This document shows, in pieces, positions 34,597-41,822 of a DNA stretch of 41,822 nucleotides. Position numbers and translations under genes: made by a program. Every line of letters begins with the position of its first letter. Position 1 is the stretch's first letter. A model generated the notes under the pieces. That model was given only the letters and a program-made list of their open reading frames with translations, had not been told where the DNA came from and made no database searches. The DNA is from Paludibacteraceae bacterium (lineage in GTDB: Bacteria; Bacteroidota; Bacteroidia; Bacteroidales; Paludibacteraceae): contig JAFUUE010000037.1 of assembly GCA_017483945.1 (NCBI GenBank), forward strand, positions 1 to 41,822, written 5' to 3'.

Positions 34597-35736
34597 ATGA
34601 AAAAACGCATCTACGACCTCAACACCATCACCCACGGCGTCATCACGCTGGCCGTACTCACTGCTATCTACCTGCTCGTCAGACGACTCAGCGGAGTACT
34701 CCTCCCCTTTATCGTCAGCTGGTGCATCGCCTACCTCATGAACCCGCTCGTGCGCTTCTTCCAGTATAAATGCCGCATCCGCAACCGTGCCGGGAGCGTC
34801 GTCCTCGCGCTCGTCACCGTCGTGCTCATGCTCACCGCCCTATGCCTCATGTTCATCCCGCCGATGATTCATGAGATGCAGGTCCTCTCCACCTATGTCG
34901 CCGACTATGTCCGCACCTTCCAGGCCGCCGATTGGATACCCGCCTCACTTGAAACCAAATACGAGGAACTCATCGCCAACATGGACGTGCAGCAGCTCCT
35001 CTCCAATCCCGACGTCACCGGCGCACTCAAGTCTATCGCACCCCGCCTCTGGGGCCTGCTCACCGGCAGCGTCAACGCCCTCTCAGGACTCGCCGTCATC
35101 TTCGTCTGCCTCCTCTACATCGTCTTTATCCTCATCGACTATGACAACATGACCGACAACTGGTCCGCCCTGCTCCCCGCACGCCTGCGCCCCGCGGCAG
35201 AGATGCTCATGAGCGACCTCACGGACAACATGAACCGCTATTTCCGCGGACAAGCCAAGGTCGCCACATGCGTCGGCATACTCTTCGCCATCGGGTTCGA
35301 ACTCATCGGACTGCCACTCGGCATGCTCATCGGACTCTTCATCGGCATGCTCAACATGGTCCCCTACCTCCAGATCGCCGGCATCCCTCCCTGTATCCTG
35401 CTCGGCATACTCCAGTCCGCCGAGACGGGACGCCCGCTCTGGCTCGTCCTCTTGCTCATCACACTCGTCTTCGTCATCGTACAATCCATACAGGACCTCG
35501 TCATCACCCCGCGTATCATGGGTGGCGTCACGGGCCTCAACCCCGCCATCATCCTCCTCGCGCTCTCTATCTGGGGCTCGCTCCTCGGTGTCGTCGGCAT
35601 GCTCATCGCACTCCCCGTCACCTCACTCCTCGTCTCCTACTACAAGCGCTTCGTCCTCCACGCCACCCCCGGCCCTACCCCCAACCCCGCCCCCTCCGCA
35701 CCCCTCCCCACTTCCTCCGACTCAAAACCCGTATAA
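34597..35736 (+). CDS. AI-2E/PerM-family transporter
   Basis: 379 residues with about eight membrane helices. Family features: a helix pair at the N-terminus (VITLAVLTAIYLLVRRL, LPFIVSWCIAYLMNPLV), a large soluble middle segment (about 90-150), and the conserved C-terminal block GMLIGLFIGMLNMVPYLQ...VQSIQDLVITPRIMGGVTGLNPAIILLAL. Members export small molecules or act as Na+/H+ antiporters; the name does not prove autoinducer transport. The tail is Pro/Ser-rich, and an 11-bp array begins at its very end. Confidence 0.9.
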   Translation: MKKRIYDLNTITHGVITLAVLTAIYLLVRRLSGVLLPFIVSWCIAYLMNPLVRFFQYKCRIRNRAGSVVLALVTVVLMLTALCLMFIPPMIHEMQVLSTYVADYVRTFQAADWIPASLETKYEELIANMDVQQLLSNPDVTGALKSIAPRLWGLLTGSVNALSGLAVIFVCLLYIVFILIDYDNMTDNWSALLPARLRPAAEMLMSDLTDNMNRYFRGQAKVATCVGILFAIGFELIGLPLGMLIGLFIGMLNMVPYLQIAGIPPCILLGILQSAETGRPLWLVLLLITLVFVIVQSIQDLVITPRIMGGVTGLNPAIILLALSIWGSLLGVVGMLIALPVTSLLVSYYKRFVLHATPGPTPNPAPSAPLPTSSDSKPV

Positions 35737-35782
35737 ATCCCGTACCAATCCTAGACATTGTCCGTTACCTGACCGTTAGACT
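35728..35782. repeat. Five 11-mers starting inside the transporter's last codons
   Basis: CCCGTATAAAT, CCCGTACCAAT, CCTAGACATTG, TCCGTTACCTG, ACCGTTAGACT. The first unit contains the stop codon of the AI-2E-family gene, so the array overlaps the gene end. Confidence 0.6.
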
Positions 35783-35855
35783 CACCTGGGACGCGGGCGG
35801 CTCGCCCGCGAGCGCGTCACAGACGCGACTATCCCCGTCTCGGTCACAGACCGCG
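35783..35855 (+). repeat. Composite hairpin repeat, copy I
   Basis: HP1 35793-35809, HP3 CGCGTCacaGACGCG 35813-35827, HP2 CGGTCacaGACCG 35841-35853. It follows the 11-bp array directly, with CACCTGGG as the joint. Confidence 0.85.
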
Positions 35856-35890
35856 CCCGCGATTGCGCCATACATACCACACGCATAACA

Positions 35891-35918
35891 AAAGGAGCAG
35901 GCTCCCGCCTGCTCCTTT
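35891..35918. terminator. Bidirectional intrinsic terminator (ssb and upstream plus-strand genes)
   Basis: AAAGGAGCAGGC-TCCC-GCCTGCTCCTTT is a perfect 12-bp stem. On the minus strand it is followed by TGTTATG after the TTT of the stem, 25 bases past the ssb stop; it can also end plus-strand transcripts. Confidence 0.8.
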
Positions 35919-35942
35919 ACGCGCTCTCAAAGCCTCACCTTC

Positions 35943-36386
35943 TTAGAAGATATCCGGCTCGGCCACGGAAGCCTCACTCGCGTTGAACTCCGGCTCCGCC
36001 GAGATGCTGTCCGGCTGACGACGCTCCTGATTCTTAGGCTCGTTCAGGTACTCCGGACGATACAATATCTGGATATTCTCCGCTATAATCTCCGTCTTAC
36101 GACGCATCTGACCGTCTTTCTCCCACGTACGAGTCTGTATCTTGCCCTCTACGTATATCTTCATTCCCTTGCGGATAAAACGCTCTGACCACTCTGCCAG
36201 GTTGCGCCACAGCACTACCGCATGCCACTCCGTACGGTCCGGCACCTGAGTACCGTTATGCATGATATAACCACGCTCCGTCGTCGCCAGATTGAAATTG
36301 GCGATACATACACCACGGTCTAAATAGCGCACTTCCGGATCATTGCCTACATTGCCAATCAGAATCACTTTGTTTACTGAACTCAT
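35943..36386 (-). CDS. ssb: Single-stranded DNA-binding protein
   Basis: 147 residues. OB-fold (about 1-108) with MSSVNKVILIGNVGNDPEVRY, NFNLATTERG, EWHAVVLWRNLAEW and GKIQTRTWEKDGQ, then a flexible tail ending EPDIF, a variant of the acidic D-D-x-P-F tip that recruits repair and replication proteins. It has its own promoter and terminator. It is shorter in the linker than E. coli SSB. Confidence 0.95.
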   Translation of the reverse strand: MSSVNKVILIGNVGNDPEVRYLDRGVCIANFNLATTERGYIMHNGTQVPDRTEWHAVVLWRNLAEWSERFIRKGMKIYVEGKIQTRTWEKDGQMRRKTEIIAENIQILYRPEYLNEPKNQERRQPDSISAEPEFNASEASVAEPDIF

Positions 36387-36446
36387 AATGAATAGATTAT
36401 TAAGAATTGTTGGAATTTGTTGAAAATAGTTTTAAGTTTTACGCTG

Positions 36447-36476
36447 CAAATGTACAAAATATTTTGCATATATCAA
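36447..36476 (-). promoter_or_regulatory. Promoter of ssb
   Basis: -7 TACATTTG at 36454-36447, -33 TTG at 36476-36474, spacer 19 bp. It overlaps the divergent promoter at 36464-36494, so the two may compete. Confidence 0.6.
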
Positions 36477-36494
36477 AATTTCTTCGTAACTTTG
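36464..36494 (+). promoter_or_regulatory. Promoter of the nuclease/phosphatase gene
   Basis: -33 TTG at 36464-36466 within TTTTGCATATATC, -7 TAACTTTG at 36487-36494, spacer 20 bp. It sets the start at 36522. Confidence 0.8.
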
Positions 36495-36521
36495 CATCGA
36501 ATTTATACGTATAACACCATT

Positions 36522-37622
36522 ATGCGAACACAATCTCTCCTCCTGTCCCTCTTAGTGACAATCTTCTGCGGACTCGCCGCACCCGCCTTCGCGCAAGAAC
36601 CCGAGTCCGATGACGCACCACGAGCACACGGACAACTCGTACGCTGCGTCGCCTTCTACAACCTCGAGAACCTCTTCGACACCATCCACGACGAAGGCAA
36701 GAACGACTTCGAGTACCTGCCCGACGGAGGTATGAAATGGGATGGCCATAAGTATCTCAGCAAGATACACAACATGGCCTACGCCATCTCCCGACTCGGA
36801 CTCGACGAGGACCCCAGAGGCGCCATGTGTATCGGCGTAGCCGAGGTGGAGAATATCGGATGCCTCAACGACCTCTGCGCCGAGCTGCACAAGCATGACC
36901 GCAACTACGAGCCCATCCTCCTCGAAGGCCCCGACCGCCGAGGAGTGGACGTCGGATTCCTCTATAACCCCACCATGTTCAAACCCGTCAACGTCAAGGG
37001 ATACGAACTCAAAGCACACTATGCGGACGGCGGAGAAGTCAAGTCACGACTCCAACTGCTCGTCTCCGGCTATATCCTCAACGCCAAACCCCTCGAGAAA
37101 ATACACATCATCGTCAACCACTGGCCCTCACGCTACGGAGGAGAACTCGCCAGCCGCGCTACACGTGACACCGCCGCCATGCTCTGCAGAAGCATCTGCG
37201 ACAGCATCTACCTCCGAGAACCGCGAGCCAAAATCATAGTCATGGGAGACCTCAACGACGATCCCTCCAACCACTCCTGCGCCGAAGTCATGGCCGCACG
37301 CAAAACACGCGAAGAGGTCGAAGAACAGGGATTCTTTAACACTATGTGGCTCAAACTCGACCGAGGCATCGGCTCACTCGCCTACAACGGAGGATGGAAC
37401 CTCTTCGACCAGATTATCATCTCCGAACCGCTCATGAACGCACGCCTCGAAGACGGACGATGGTGCTATTGGAAGTCACAAATCTTCAACAAACCCTTCC
37501 TCACCGTCCAGAACGGCAAAGACAAAGGCATGCCCCTCCGTACACACCGCAGCGGCACATGGCAGAACGGCTACGGAGACCACTATCCCACAATGATTTA
37601 CCTTATCAAAGATGCAGAATAA
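36522..37622 (+). CDS. Exported endonuclease/exonuclease/phosphatase-family protein
   Basis: 366 residues from ATG 36522. Signal peptide (LLLSLLVTIFCGLAAPAFA) with Gln next. The EEP fold is shown by VRCVAFYNLENLFD at the start, a metal-binding Glu in IGVAEVEN, the HWPSRYGG segment, VMGDLNDDPSNHSC and a C-terminal YGDHYP with the catalytic His-region. It cleaves phosphodiester or phosphate bonds, probably in the periplasm or outside; substrate unknown. It ends on the first codons of the next gene. Confidence 0.88.
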   Translation: MRTQSLLLSLLVTIFCGLAAPAFAQEPESDDAPRAHGQLVRCVAFYNLENLFDTIHDEGKNDFEYLPDGGMKWDGHKYLSKIHNMAYAISRLGLDEDPRGAMCIGVAEVENIGCLNDLCAELHKHDRNYEPILLEGPDRRGVDVGFLYNPTMFKPVNVKGYELKAHYADGGEVKSRLQLLVSGYILNAKPLEKIHIIVNHWPSRYGGELASRATRDTAAMLCRSICDSIYLREPRAKIIVMGDLNDDPSNHSCAEVMAARKTREEVEEQGFFNTMWLKLDRGIGSLAYNGGWNLFDQIIISEPLMNARLEDGRWCYWKSQIFNKPFLTVQNGKDKGMPLRTHRSGTWQNGYGDHYPTMIYLIKDAE

Positions 37623-37623
37623 G

Positions 37624-37953
37624 ATGACTCTCACACGGAACATCGAACCCATACTGATGCGCAACTACGGACGCATCATCCAAAACGTCGTCCGCTACGC
37701 CACCACCATCACCAACCCCACCGAACAACAGGCTATCACCATATATATAGCCCAGTGCATGGCGCAGAAAAACCTCGTCTGGAATCGCGAACAAGAGGTC
37801 GGAGTACAACGCGTCATCAACGACATACGCACTCTCTCCAACGGACAACTCAATACCGACTTCCCCGAACTCATAGCCGCGCTGCAACGCACTATCCCAC
37901 AACAAACTATACCCATGGGGAATAACAACAAAAACAAAAAGAAGAAGAAATAA
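37624..37953 (+). CDS. DUF4290-family protein
   Basis: 109 residues from ATG 37624, one base after the preceding stop; an ATG at 37612 would overlap by 11 bases. The segment EPILMRNYGRIIQNVVRYATTITNPTEQQA fits DUF4290, a small Bacteroidota family of unknown role. It is shorter than I recall for the family and ends with an Asn/Lys tail (NNNKNKKKKK), which suggests contact with nucleic acid or ribosome. It precedes prs by 14 bases. Confidence 0.65.
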   Translation: MTLTRNIEPILMRNYGRIIQNVVRYATTITNPTEQQAITIYIAQCMAQKNLVWNREQEVGVQRVINDIRTLSNGQLNTDFPELIAALQRTIPQQTIPMGNNNKNKKKKK

Positions 37954-37967
37954 GCCCTCACACCTAT

Positions 37968-38933
37968 ATGGCACTCGAAACATCTATCCCGTACAAGGTC
38001 TTTGCCGGTAGCAAAGGACAAGACATCGCACAACGTATCTGCGACCACCTGGGATGTTCACTCGGTAAACTCACCATCTCCCGATTCTCGGACGGTGAGT
38101 TTTCCGTCGCTTTTGACGAGACCGTTCGCGGACACTCCGTCTATCTCGTACAATCGACCTGCCCCACCAGCGACAACCTCATGGAGCTCCTCCTCATGAT
38201 TGACGCCGCCAAACGCGCCAGCGCATATAAGGTCGTCGCCGTCACACCCTACTTCGGATGGGCACGACAGGACCGCAAAGACAAACCACGCGTCTCCATC
38301 GGCGCCAAACTGGTAGCCAACATGCTGCAGACCGCCGGAGCCGACCGCGTCATCACCGTGGACCTGCACGCCGACCAGATACAAGGCTTCTTTGACATCC
38401 CCGTTGACCACCTCTACGGAGCCAATACCCTCGCCGACCACGTCGCCTCGCTCGGACTGCAAAACCTCATCATCGCTTCGCCCGATGTCGGAGGCTCCAA
38501 ACGCGCCGCCGCCTTCGCCAAGAAGATGCAGTCCATCACAGGACAAAGCCTCCCCATGGTCATCTGCTACAAGCACCGCCCCGAGGCCAACCAAGTATCC
38601 GAGATACGAGTCCTCGGCGACGTTCGCGGCAAGGATGTCGTCATCGTGGACGACATAGCCGACACAGCCGGCACACTCTGCAAGGCCGCTAATGTCATGA
38701 TGGAGTCCGGCGCACACTCCGTCCGAGCCGTCGTCAGCCACGGCGTGCTCTCCGGCGATGCCTGCCGGCGCATCATGCTCTCCGACCTCACCGAACTCGT
38801 CTGCACCGACACTCTCCCCGCACGGGACACACTCTGCCCCAAAGTGCACGTCGTCAGCGTCGCCACACCCATCGCAGAGACCATCCGAGCCATTCAGGAA
38901 CATCGCTCCATCAGCGAACTCAACATCATCTGA
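37968..38933 (+). CDS. prs: Ribose-phosphate pyrophosphokinase
   Basis: 321 residues. It makes PRPP from ribose-5-phosphate and ATP for nucleotide, His, Trp and NAD synthesis. FAGSKGQDIAQRI, RFSDGEFSV, the STCPTSDNLMELLLMIDA loop, YFGWARQDRKDKPR, the Mg site VDLHADQIQGFF and the PRPP-binding VVIVDDIADTAGT are intact. Confidence 0.98.
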   Translation: MALETSIPYKVFAGSKGQDIAQRICDHLGCSLGKLTISRFSDGEFSVAFDETVRGHSVYLVQSTCPTSDNLMELLLMIDAAKRASAYKVVAVTPYFGWARQDRKDKPRVSIGAKLVANMLQTAGADRVITVDLHADQIQGFFDIPVDHLYGANTLADHVASLGLQNLIIASPDVGGSKRAAAFAKKMQSITGQSLPMVICYKHRPEANQVSEIRVLGDVRGKDVVIVDDIADTAGTLCKAANVMMESGAHSVRAVVSHGVLSGDACRRIMLSDLTELVCTDTLPARDTLCPKVHVVSVATPIAETIRAIQEHRSISELNII

Positions 38934-38936
38934 TAC

Positions 38937-40001
38937 ATGCCCCGCAAAAACTATATCTTCCTCCTCGCCGCCCTGCTGCTCGCCCTGACCGCTTGCAACA
39001 GGAAAGCCGCACGCACTACCATCCGCCGACCGGACTTCAACGCCGACTCCGCATACGCGTTCGTTGAGAAACAACTCGCCTTCGGACCGCGAGTACCCAA
39101 CAGCGAAGGACACACTCGATGCGCCGTCTGGCTCATCGAACAACTCCGCGCATACGGCGCCCAAGTGGAACTGCAGAAAGGCAACATGCCCGACTATCGG
39201 GGCAACAACCAGCAGGTATATAACATCATTGCGCACTTCCCCGCCGCCGACAGCCTGACCGCAGCAGACGCTTCACGTCCGCGCATCCTGCTCTGCGCAC
39301 ACTACGACACACGCCCATGGTGCGACGAGGAAGAGGATTATTCCGACCGGTTCTACAATGTCCCCGGAGCTAATGACGGCGCGTCCGGTGTCGCCGTCCT
39401 GCTCGAAGTCGCACGCCAACTCGGCTTGAGAAAAAAATGTCTCAATGACTCAATAAATGACCAAATGGTAAATGACCAAATGGTAAATGACCAAATGGTA
39501 AATACCCCTGTGGACATCGTCTTCTTCGACTGCGAAGACATGGGCACACCGCGCTTCTACACAGGACAACAGCGCGAAAACACATGGTGCCTCGGCTCAC
39601 AACTCTGGGCCGCCGACTACACAAATGACCAAATGGTAAATGACCGGATGGTACATCCCCGATACGCCTATGGCATCCTGCTCGACATGGTCGGAGCACC
39701 CGATGCACTCTTCCCGCGGGAGTACTACTCCTCCCGGTATGCCGCTAACTACCAAGAACTCATCTGGCGCCGGGCCGCCGAACTCGGACATGGACGCTTC
39801 TTCTCTAACAAGCCCTCCTACCCCATCACCGACGACCATTACTATATCAACCTCGCCGGCATACCCTGTGTGGACATCATCCACTACGACCCCAACGCCA
39901 CTGGCTTCGCCCACTGGTGGCACACACGCAACGACGACATCTCCAACATCAGCCCGACCACCCTCCGCGCCGTCGGCGAAACCATCCTCTCCCTGCTCTG
40001 A
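38937..40001 (+). CDS. Lipoprotein glutaminyl-peptide cyclotransferase (M28 family)
   Basis: 354 residues, starting three bases after prs. Lipoprotein signal LLALTAC with Cys20. The M28/QC fold has zinc and catalytic residues at CAHYDTRPW, PGANDGASG, FFDCEDMG and TDDHYYINLAGIP, and the QC-type ending HWWHTRNDDISNI. QC closes N-terminal Gln to pyroglutamate, here in the periplasm. Oddity: NDQMV is repeated three times at residues 174-188 and again (NDQMV-NDRMV) at 230-239, in two separate loops; these stretches are AT-richer than the gene. A plain M28 aminopeptidase is the alternative. Confidence 0.88.
   Translation: MPRKNYIFLLAALLLALTACNRKAARTTIRRPDFNADSAYAFVEKQLAFGPRVPNSEGHTRCAVWLIEQLRAYGAQVELQKGNMPDYRGNNQQVYNIIAHFPAADSLTAADASRPRILLCAHYDTRPWCDEEEDYSDRFYNVPGANDGASGVAVLLEVARQLGLRKKCLNDSINDQMVNDQMVNDQMVNTPVDIVFFDCEDMGTPRFYTGQQRENTWCLGSQLWAADYTNDQMVNDRMVHPRYAYGILLDMVGAPDALFPREYYSSRYAANYQELIWRRAAELGHGRFFSNKPSYPITDDHYYINLAGIPCVDIIHYDPNATGFAHWWHTRNDDISNISPTTLRAVGETILSLL
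39456..39500. repeat. In-gene 15-bp repeat, first site
   Basis: AATGACCAAATGGTA three times perfectly, in frame (NDQMV). Each unit is itself a near-duplicate of 8 + 7 bases. Confidence 0.95.
39624..39653. repeat. In-gene 15-bp repeat, second site
   Basis: AATGACCAAATGGTA followed by AATGACCGGATGGTA, in the same frame as the first site, 123 bases further on. Confidence 0.95.
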
Positions 40002-40068
40002 CATACGCCTCGCCGCCCCGCTAACACCTCTCCACCGCCTCCTACTCCTCTCCACCATCTCCCGTCTC

Positions 40069-40158
40069 ACCTGGGACGCGCCCACCTGGGACACACCCTC
40101 CTGGGACACACCCTCCTGGGACGCGGGCGGCTCGCCCGCGAATCGCCGCCCACGGCGA
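40069..40158 (+). repeat. Composite hairpin repeat, copy J, with duplicated left arm
   Basis: CTGGGACACACCCTC occurs twice before the HP1 copy at 40123-40139. An HP3-position hairpin TCGCCGcccaCGGCGA (40143-40158) differs in sequence but keeps pairing. HP2 is absent. Confidence 0.8.
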
Positions 40159-40218
40159 CGCCATAAGACACGATTGCCTCCGCAAACGTGCCCTCATTTG
40201 TGCCCATATATTCCATGC

Positions 40219-40284
40219 GAATCTTTAGTGATTCTTAGGTGATTCTTTAGTGATTCTTTAGTGATTCATAGGTTATTCGTATGT
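40219..40284. repeat. Six 11-mers after the glutaminyl cyclase gene
   Basis: GAATCTTTAGT, GATTCTTAGGT, GATTCTTTAGT twice, GATTCATAGGT and TATTCGTATGT in register. AT-rich unlike most other 11-bp arrays in the window. Confidence 0.8.
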
Positions 40285-40302
40285 GATTCCAGAACCAAAA
40301 GG

Positions 40303-40334
40303 CAAAAAAAAAGAAGCGCACCTACTTGGTGCGC
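40303..40334 (-). terminator. Intrinsic terminator of the polyprenyl synthase gene
   Basis: On the minus strand GCGCACC-AAGTA-GGTGCGC (40334-40316) is followed by TTC and a run of nine T. The stem includes the last codons and the stop of the gene. Confidence 0.88.
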
Positions 40335-41311
40335 ACAATCACATATTCCGCTAACGCCGCCAGACTCCTCTTGTAATCCGAGTCCGGCAGTATCGACAGC
40401 GCATCCAGCGCCTTGTCACGCTCTTCTTTCATCTTGTTATATGCGTACCGGATGCCGTCATAGCGTAGCACATACGACAGTATCTCCTGCTCCGCGGCAA
40501 AAGCGTCACCCGCCGTCCCCGCATGCAAACGCATACACAACGTACGCAACGCCTCCGACTCCTCGTGAGTAGCACGCTGCAGCGTCACCAGCAGAGGCAG
40601 CGTCGCCTTGCCGTCACGCACATCACCCATCGTTGGCTTGTCCAACTCCTCGCTGTCACCGAAGTCCAGCACATCGTCCTTCAACTGGAAACACATGCCC
40701 AGGTGCAGGCCGAAACGACGCATCGCACCTACCATACGGGCGGAAGCACCCGTGGAAACGGCACCCGCCTCCGTACAAGCGGCAAACAGACGGGCCGTCT
40801 TATCCTCTATGATGCGGTAATACTCCTTCTCACTCACCCACATCGAACTGCGGGCATGCAACTGCAGCAACTCGCCCGAAGACAACGATGCACCGATGTT
40901 CGACAATATAGACGTCAGCGCCTGATTACGCAGCTTCTCAATGCACGCTATCGAGCGCGCAAGCAGATAGTCACCCGTCAGCACCGCCACTTTGTTCGTC
41001 CAACGGTCCTGAACACTCTGCCCCCCGCGACGCATCGGAGACGCATCAACCACATCATCATGAACCAACGACGCCGTATGGAGCAACTCCAGCGCCACCG
41101 CCGTCAGCAACGACTTGTCCGTTATTCCGCGACACGCACCGGCTGACAGCAACACCAACTGAGGACGCAACTGCTTGCCGCGCTTCGACAACACATACGC
41201 CCATATCTCCTCCAACAACGGATTGTCCGTGCACACCGACTCCTCGAACAACTTCTCAAAGCGGCGAAACTCCTCCTGAATAGGACGCGTTATGTCTGCG
41301 GGATGTAACAT
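40322..41311 (-). CDS. Trans-type polyprenyl diphosphate synthase, probably long-chain
   Basis: 329 residues from ATG 41311. The two Asp-rich motifs are DDVVD (85-89) and DDVLD (212-216), which bind Mg and the diphosphates. GKQLRPQLVLLSAGA holds the isopentenyl-diphosphate site. The residues four and five places before the first motif are small (Ser81, Ala80), as in synthases of long chains such as octaprenyl diphosphate for the quinone side chain. An upstream ATG at 41371 overlaps the promoter and is rejected. Product length is inference. Confidence 0.92.
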   Translation of the reverse strand: MLHPADITRPIQEEFRRFEKLFEESVCTDNPLLEEIWAYVLSKRGKQLRPQLVLLSAGACRGITDKSLLTAVALELLHTASLVHDDVVDASPMRRGGQSVQDRWTNKVAVLTGDYLLARSIACIEKLRNQALTSILSNIGASLSSGELLQLHARSSMWVSEKEYYRIIEDKTARLFAACTEAGAVSTGASARMVGAMRRFGLHLGMCFQLKDDVLDFGDSEELDKPTMGDVRDGKATLPLLVTLQRATHEESEALRTLCMRLHAGTAGDAFAAEQEILSYVLRYDGIRYAYNKMKEERDKALDALSILPDSDYKRSLAALAEYVIVRTK

Positions 41312-41340
41312 CAATAGGTATCCGTGATTAAAAAACGCTA

Positions 41341-41371
41341 CAAAATTACAAAAAATAATTGATGTGTGCAA
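41341..41371 (-). promoter_or_regulatory. Promoter of the polyprenyl synthase gene
   Basis: -7 TAATTTTG at 41348-41341, -33 TTG at 41371-41369 within TTTGCACACATC, spacer 20 bp. Confidence 0.7.
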
Positions 41372-41411
41372 ATTGTGTCAAATTTTACACATAAATCCTC
41401 TGTTTTTTTCC

Positions 41412-41419
41412 TATCTTTG
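41412..41419 (+). promoter_or_regulatory. -7 box of the uxaC promoter
   Basis: TATCTTTG about 70 bases before uxaC. No good -33 TTG at the usual distance, so the promoter may need an activator. Confidence 0.5.
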
Positions 41420-41489
41420 TACGCGTAAAAATAGGCAATCTCATTACTTGATACGCCGAATAATAATTAACCCTAAATATAATAGTTTT

Positions 41490-41822
41490 ATGAAAGCTTT
41501 CATGGACAAGGATTTCCTGCTGCAGACAGAGACCGCACAGGAGTTGTATCACAATCACGCGGCGAAAATGCCGATTATCGATTACCACTGTCACCTCATC
41601 CCGCAAATGGTAGCGGAGAACAAACGCTTCGAGTCAATCGCGCAGATCTGGCTCATGGGCGACCACTACAAATGGCGCGCTATGCGTTCCAACGGCGTGG
41701 ACGAGCGTTTCTGCACCGGCAAGGACACTACCGACTGGGAGAAGTTCGAGAAATGGGCGGAGACTGTTCCTTACACCTTCCGCAATCCGCTGTACCACTG
41801 GACGCATCTGGAGCTCAAGACC
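41490..41822 (+). CDS. uxaC: Uronate isomerase UxaC, N-terminal part (3' end outside window)
   Basis: The frame opens at ATG 41490 ([19 protein letters not shown]) and runs off the window without a stop. [12 protein letters not shown] carries the His-x-His metal ligands of this amidohydrolase-superfamily enzyme; [21 protein letters not shown] and [12 protein letters not shown] are characteristic. It converts glucuronate to fructuronate or galacturonate to tagaturonate in hexuronate catabolism. It follows its own promoter. Confidence 0.96.
   Translation, partial: MKAFMDKDFLLQTETAQELYHNHAAKMPIIDYHCHLIPQMVAENKRFESIAQIWLMGDHYKWRAMRSNGVDERFCTGKDTTDWEKFEKWAETVPYTFRNPLYHWTHLELKT

Noticed and set aside
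1-41822. tRNA, rRNA and SRP RNA genes
   Set aside because: I looked through the spacers for cloverleaf-like or conserved rRNA/SRP segments and saw none; a covariance-model scan would be the decisive test.

Overview
The window comes from a GC-rich member of the Bacteroidales (phylum Bacteroidota). The evidence is promoters of the Bacteroidota type (a TAnnTTTG -7 box about 20 bp from a TTG -33 box, mostly with little Shine-Dalgarno signal). Typical families are also present: DUF5686, DUF4290, a carboxypeptidase-regulatory-domain TonB-dependent receptor, AddB-like nuclease, and several exported proteins with Gln right after the predicted signal-peptide cut. Species cannot be named from the sequence alone. 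No rRNA, tRNA, CRISPR array or complete insertion sequence was seen.

Layout. 1-1099: C-terminal part of an AddB-like nuclease. 1235-2898 (-): tsaD and a translationally coupled exosortase-family gene. 3025-14261 (+): a co-oriented run of glycosyltransferase, DUF5686 barrel, porin-like barrel, 4-TM transporter, nadC, TonB-dependent receptor and mutS. 14689-20630 (-): DUF389 membrane protein, then the conserved rimP-nusA-infB transcription/translation operon, whose leader carries four tandem 23-bp repeats. 20925-23405 (-): a lower-GC patch with an ORF6N-domain gene and a secreted repeat protein. 23571-25641 (-): the preQ0/preQ1 genes queF-queC-queD-queE. 25715-27779 (-): an Old-Yellow-Enzyme-family reductase paired with a steroid 5-alpha-reductase-family membrane protein, the best metabolic candidate in the window. 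27900-28838 (-): EamA transporter. 29194-33525 (+): RluA-type pseudouridine synthase, ffh, folD, an unknown protein and a sirtuin. 33866-35736 (+): lytic transglycosylase and AI-2E-family transporter. 35943-36386 (-): ssb. 36522-40001 (+): nuclease/phosphatase, DUF4290, prs and a lipoprotein glutaminyl cyclase. 40322-41311 (-): long-chain polyprenyl synthase. 41490-end (+): start of uxaC.

The genes are mostly housekeeping; the unusual material lies between them. Three kinds of noncoding repeat recur. (1) A composite hairpin repeat (core GCGGGCggctcGCCCGC plus CGGTCacaGACCG) sits in at least six spacers; one copy is interrupted by a ~95-nt multi-hairpin insert. (2) Imperfect tandem arrays of unrelated sequence all have an 11-bp period. 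(3) Heptad or 7+8-bp AT-richer repeats occur, one form of which has entered the glutaminyl cyclase gene in frame at two places. Promoters in the window share an extended -33 element close to TTGCATATnTC.
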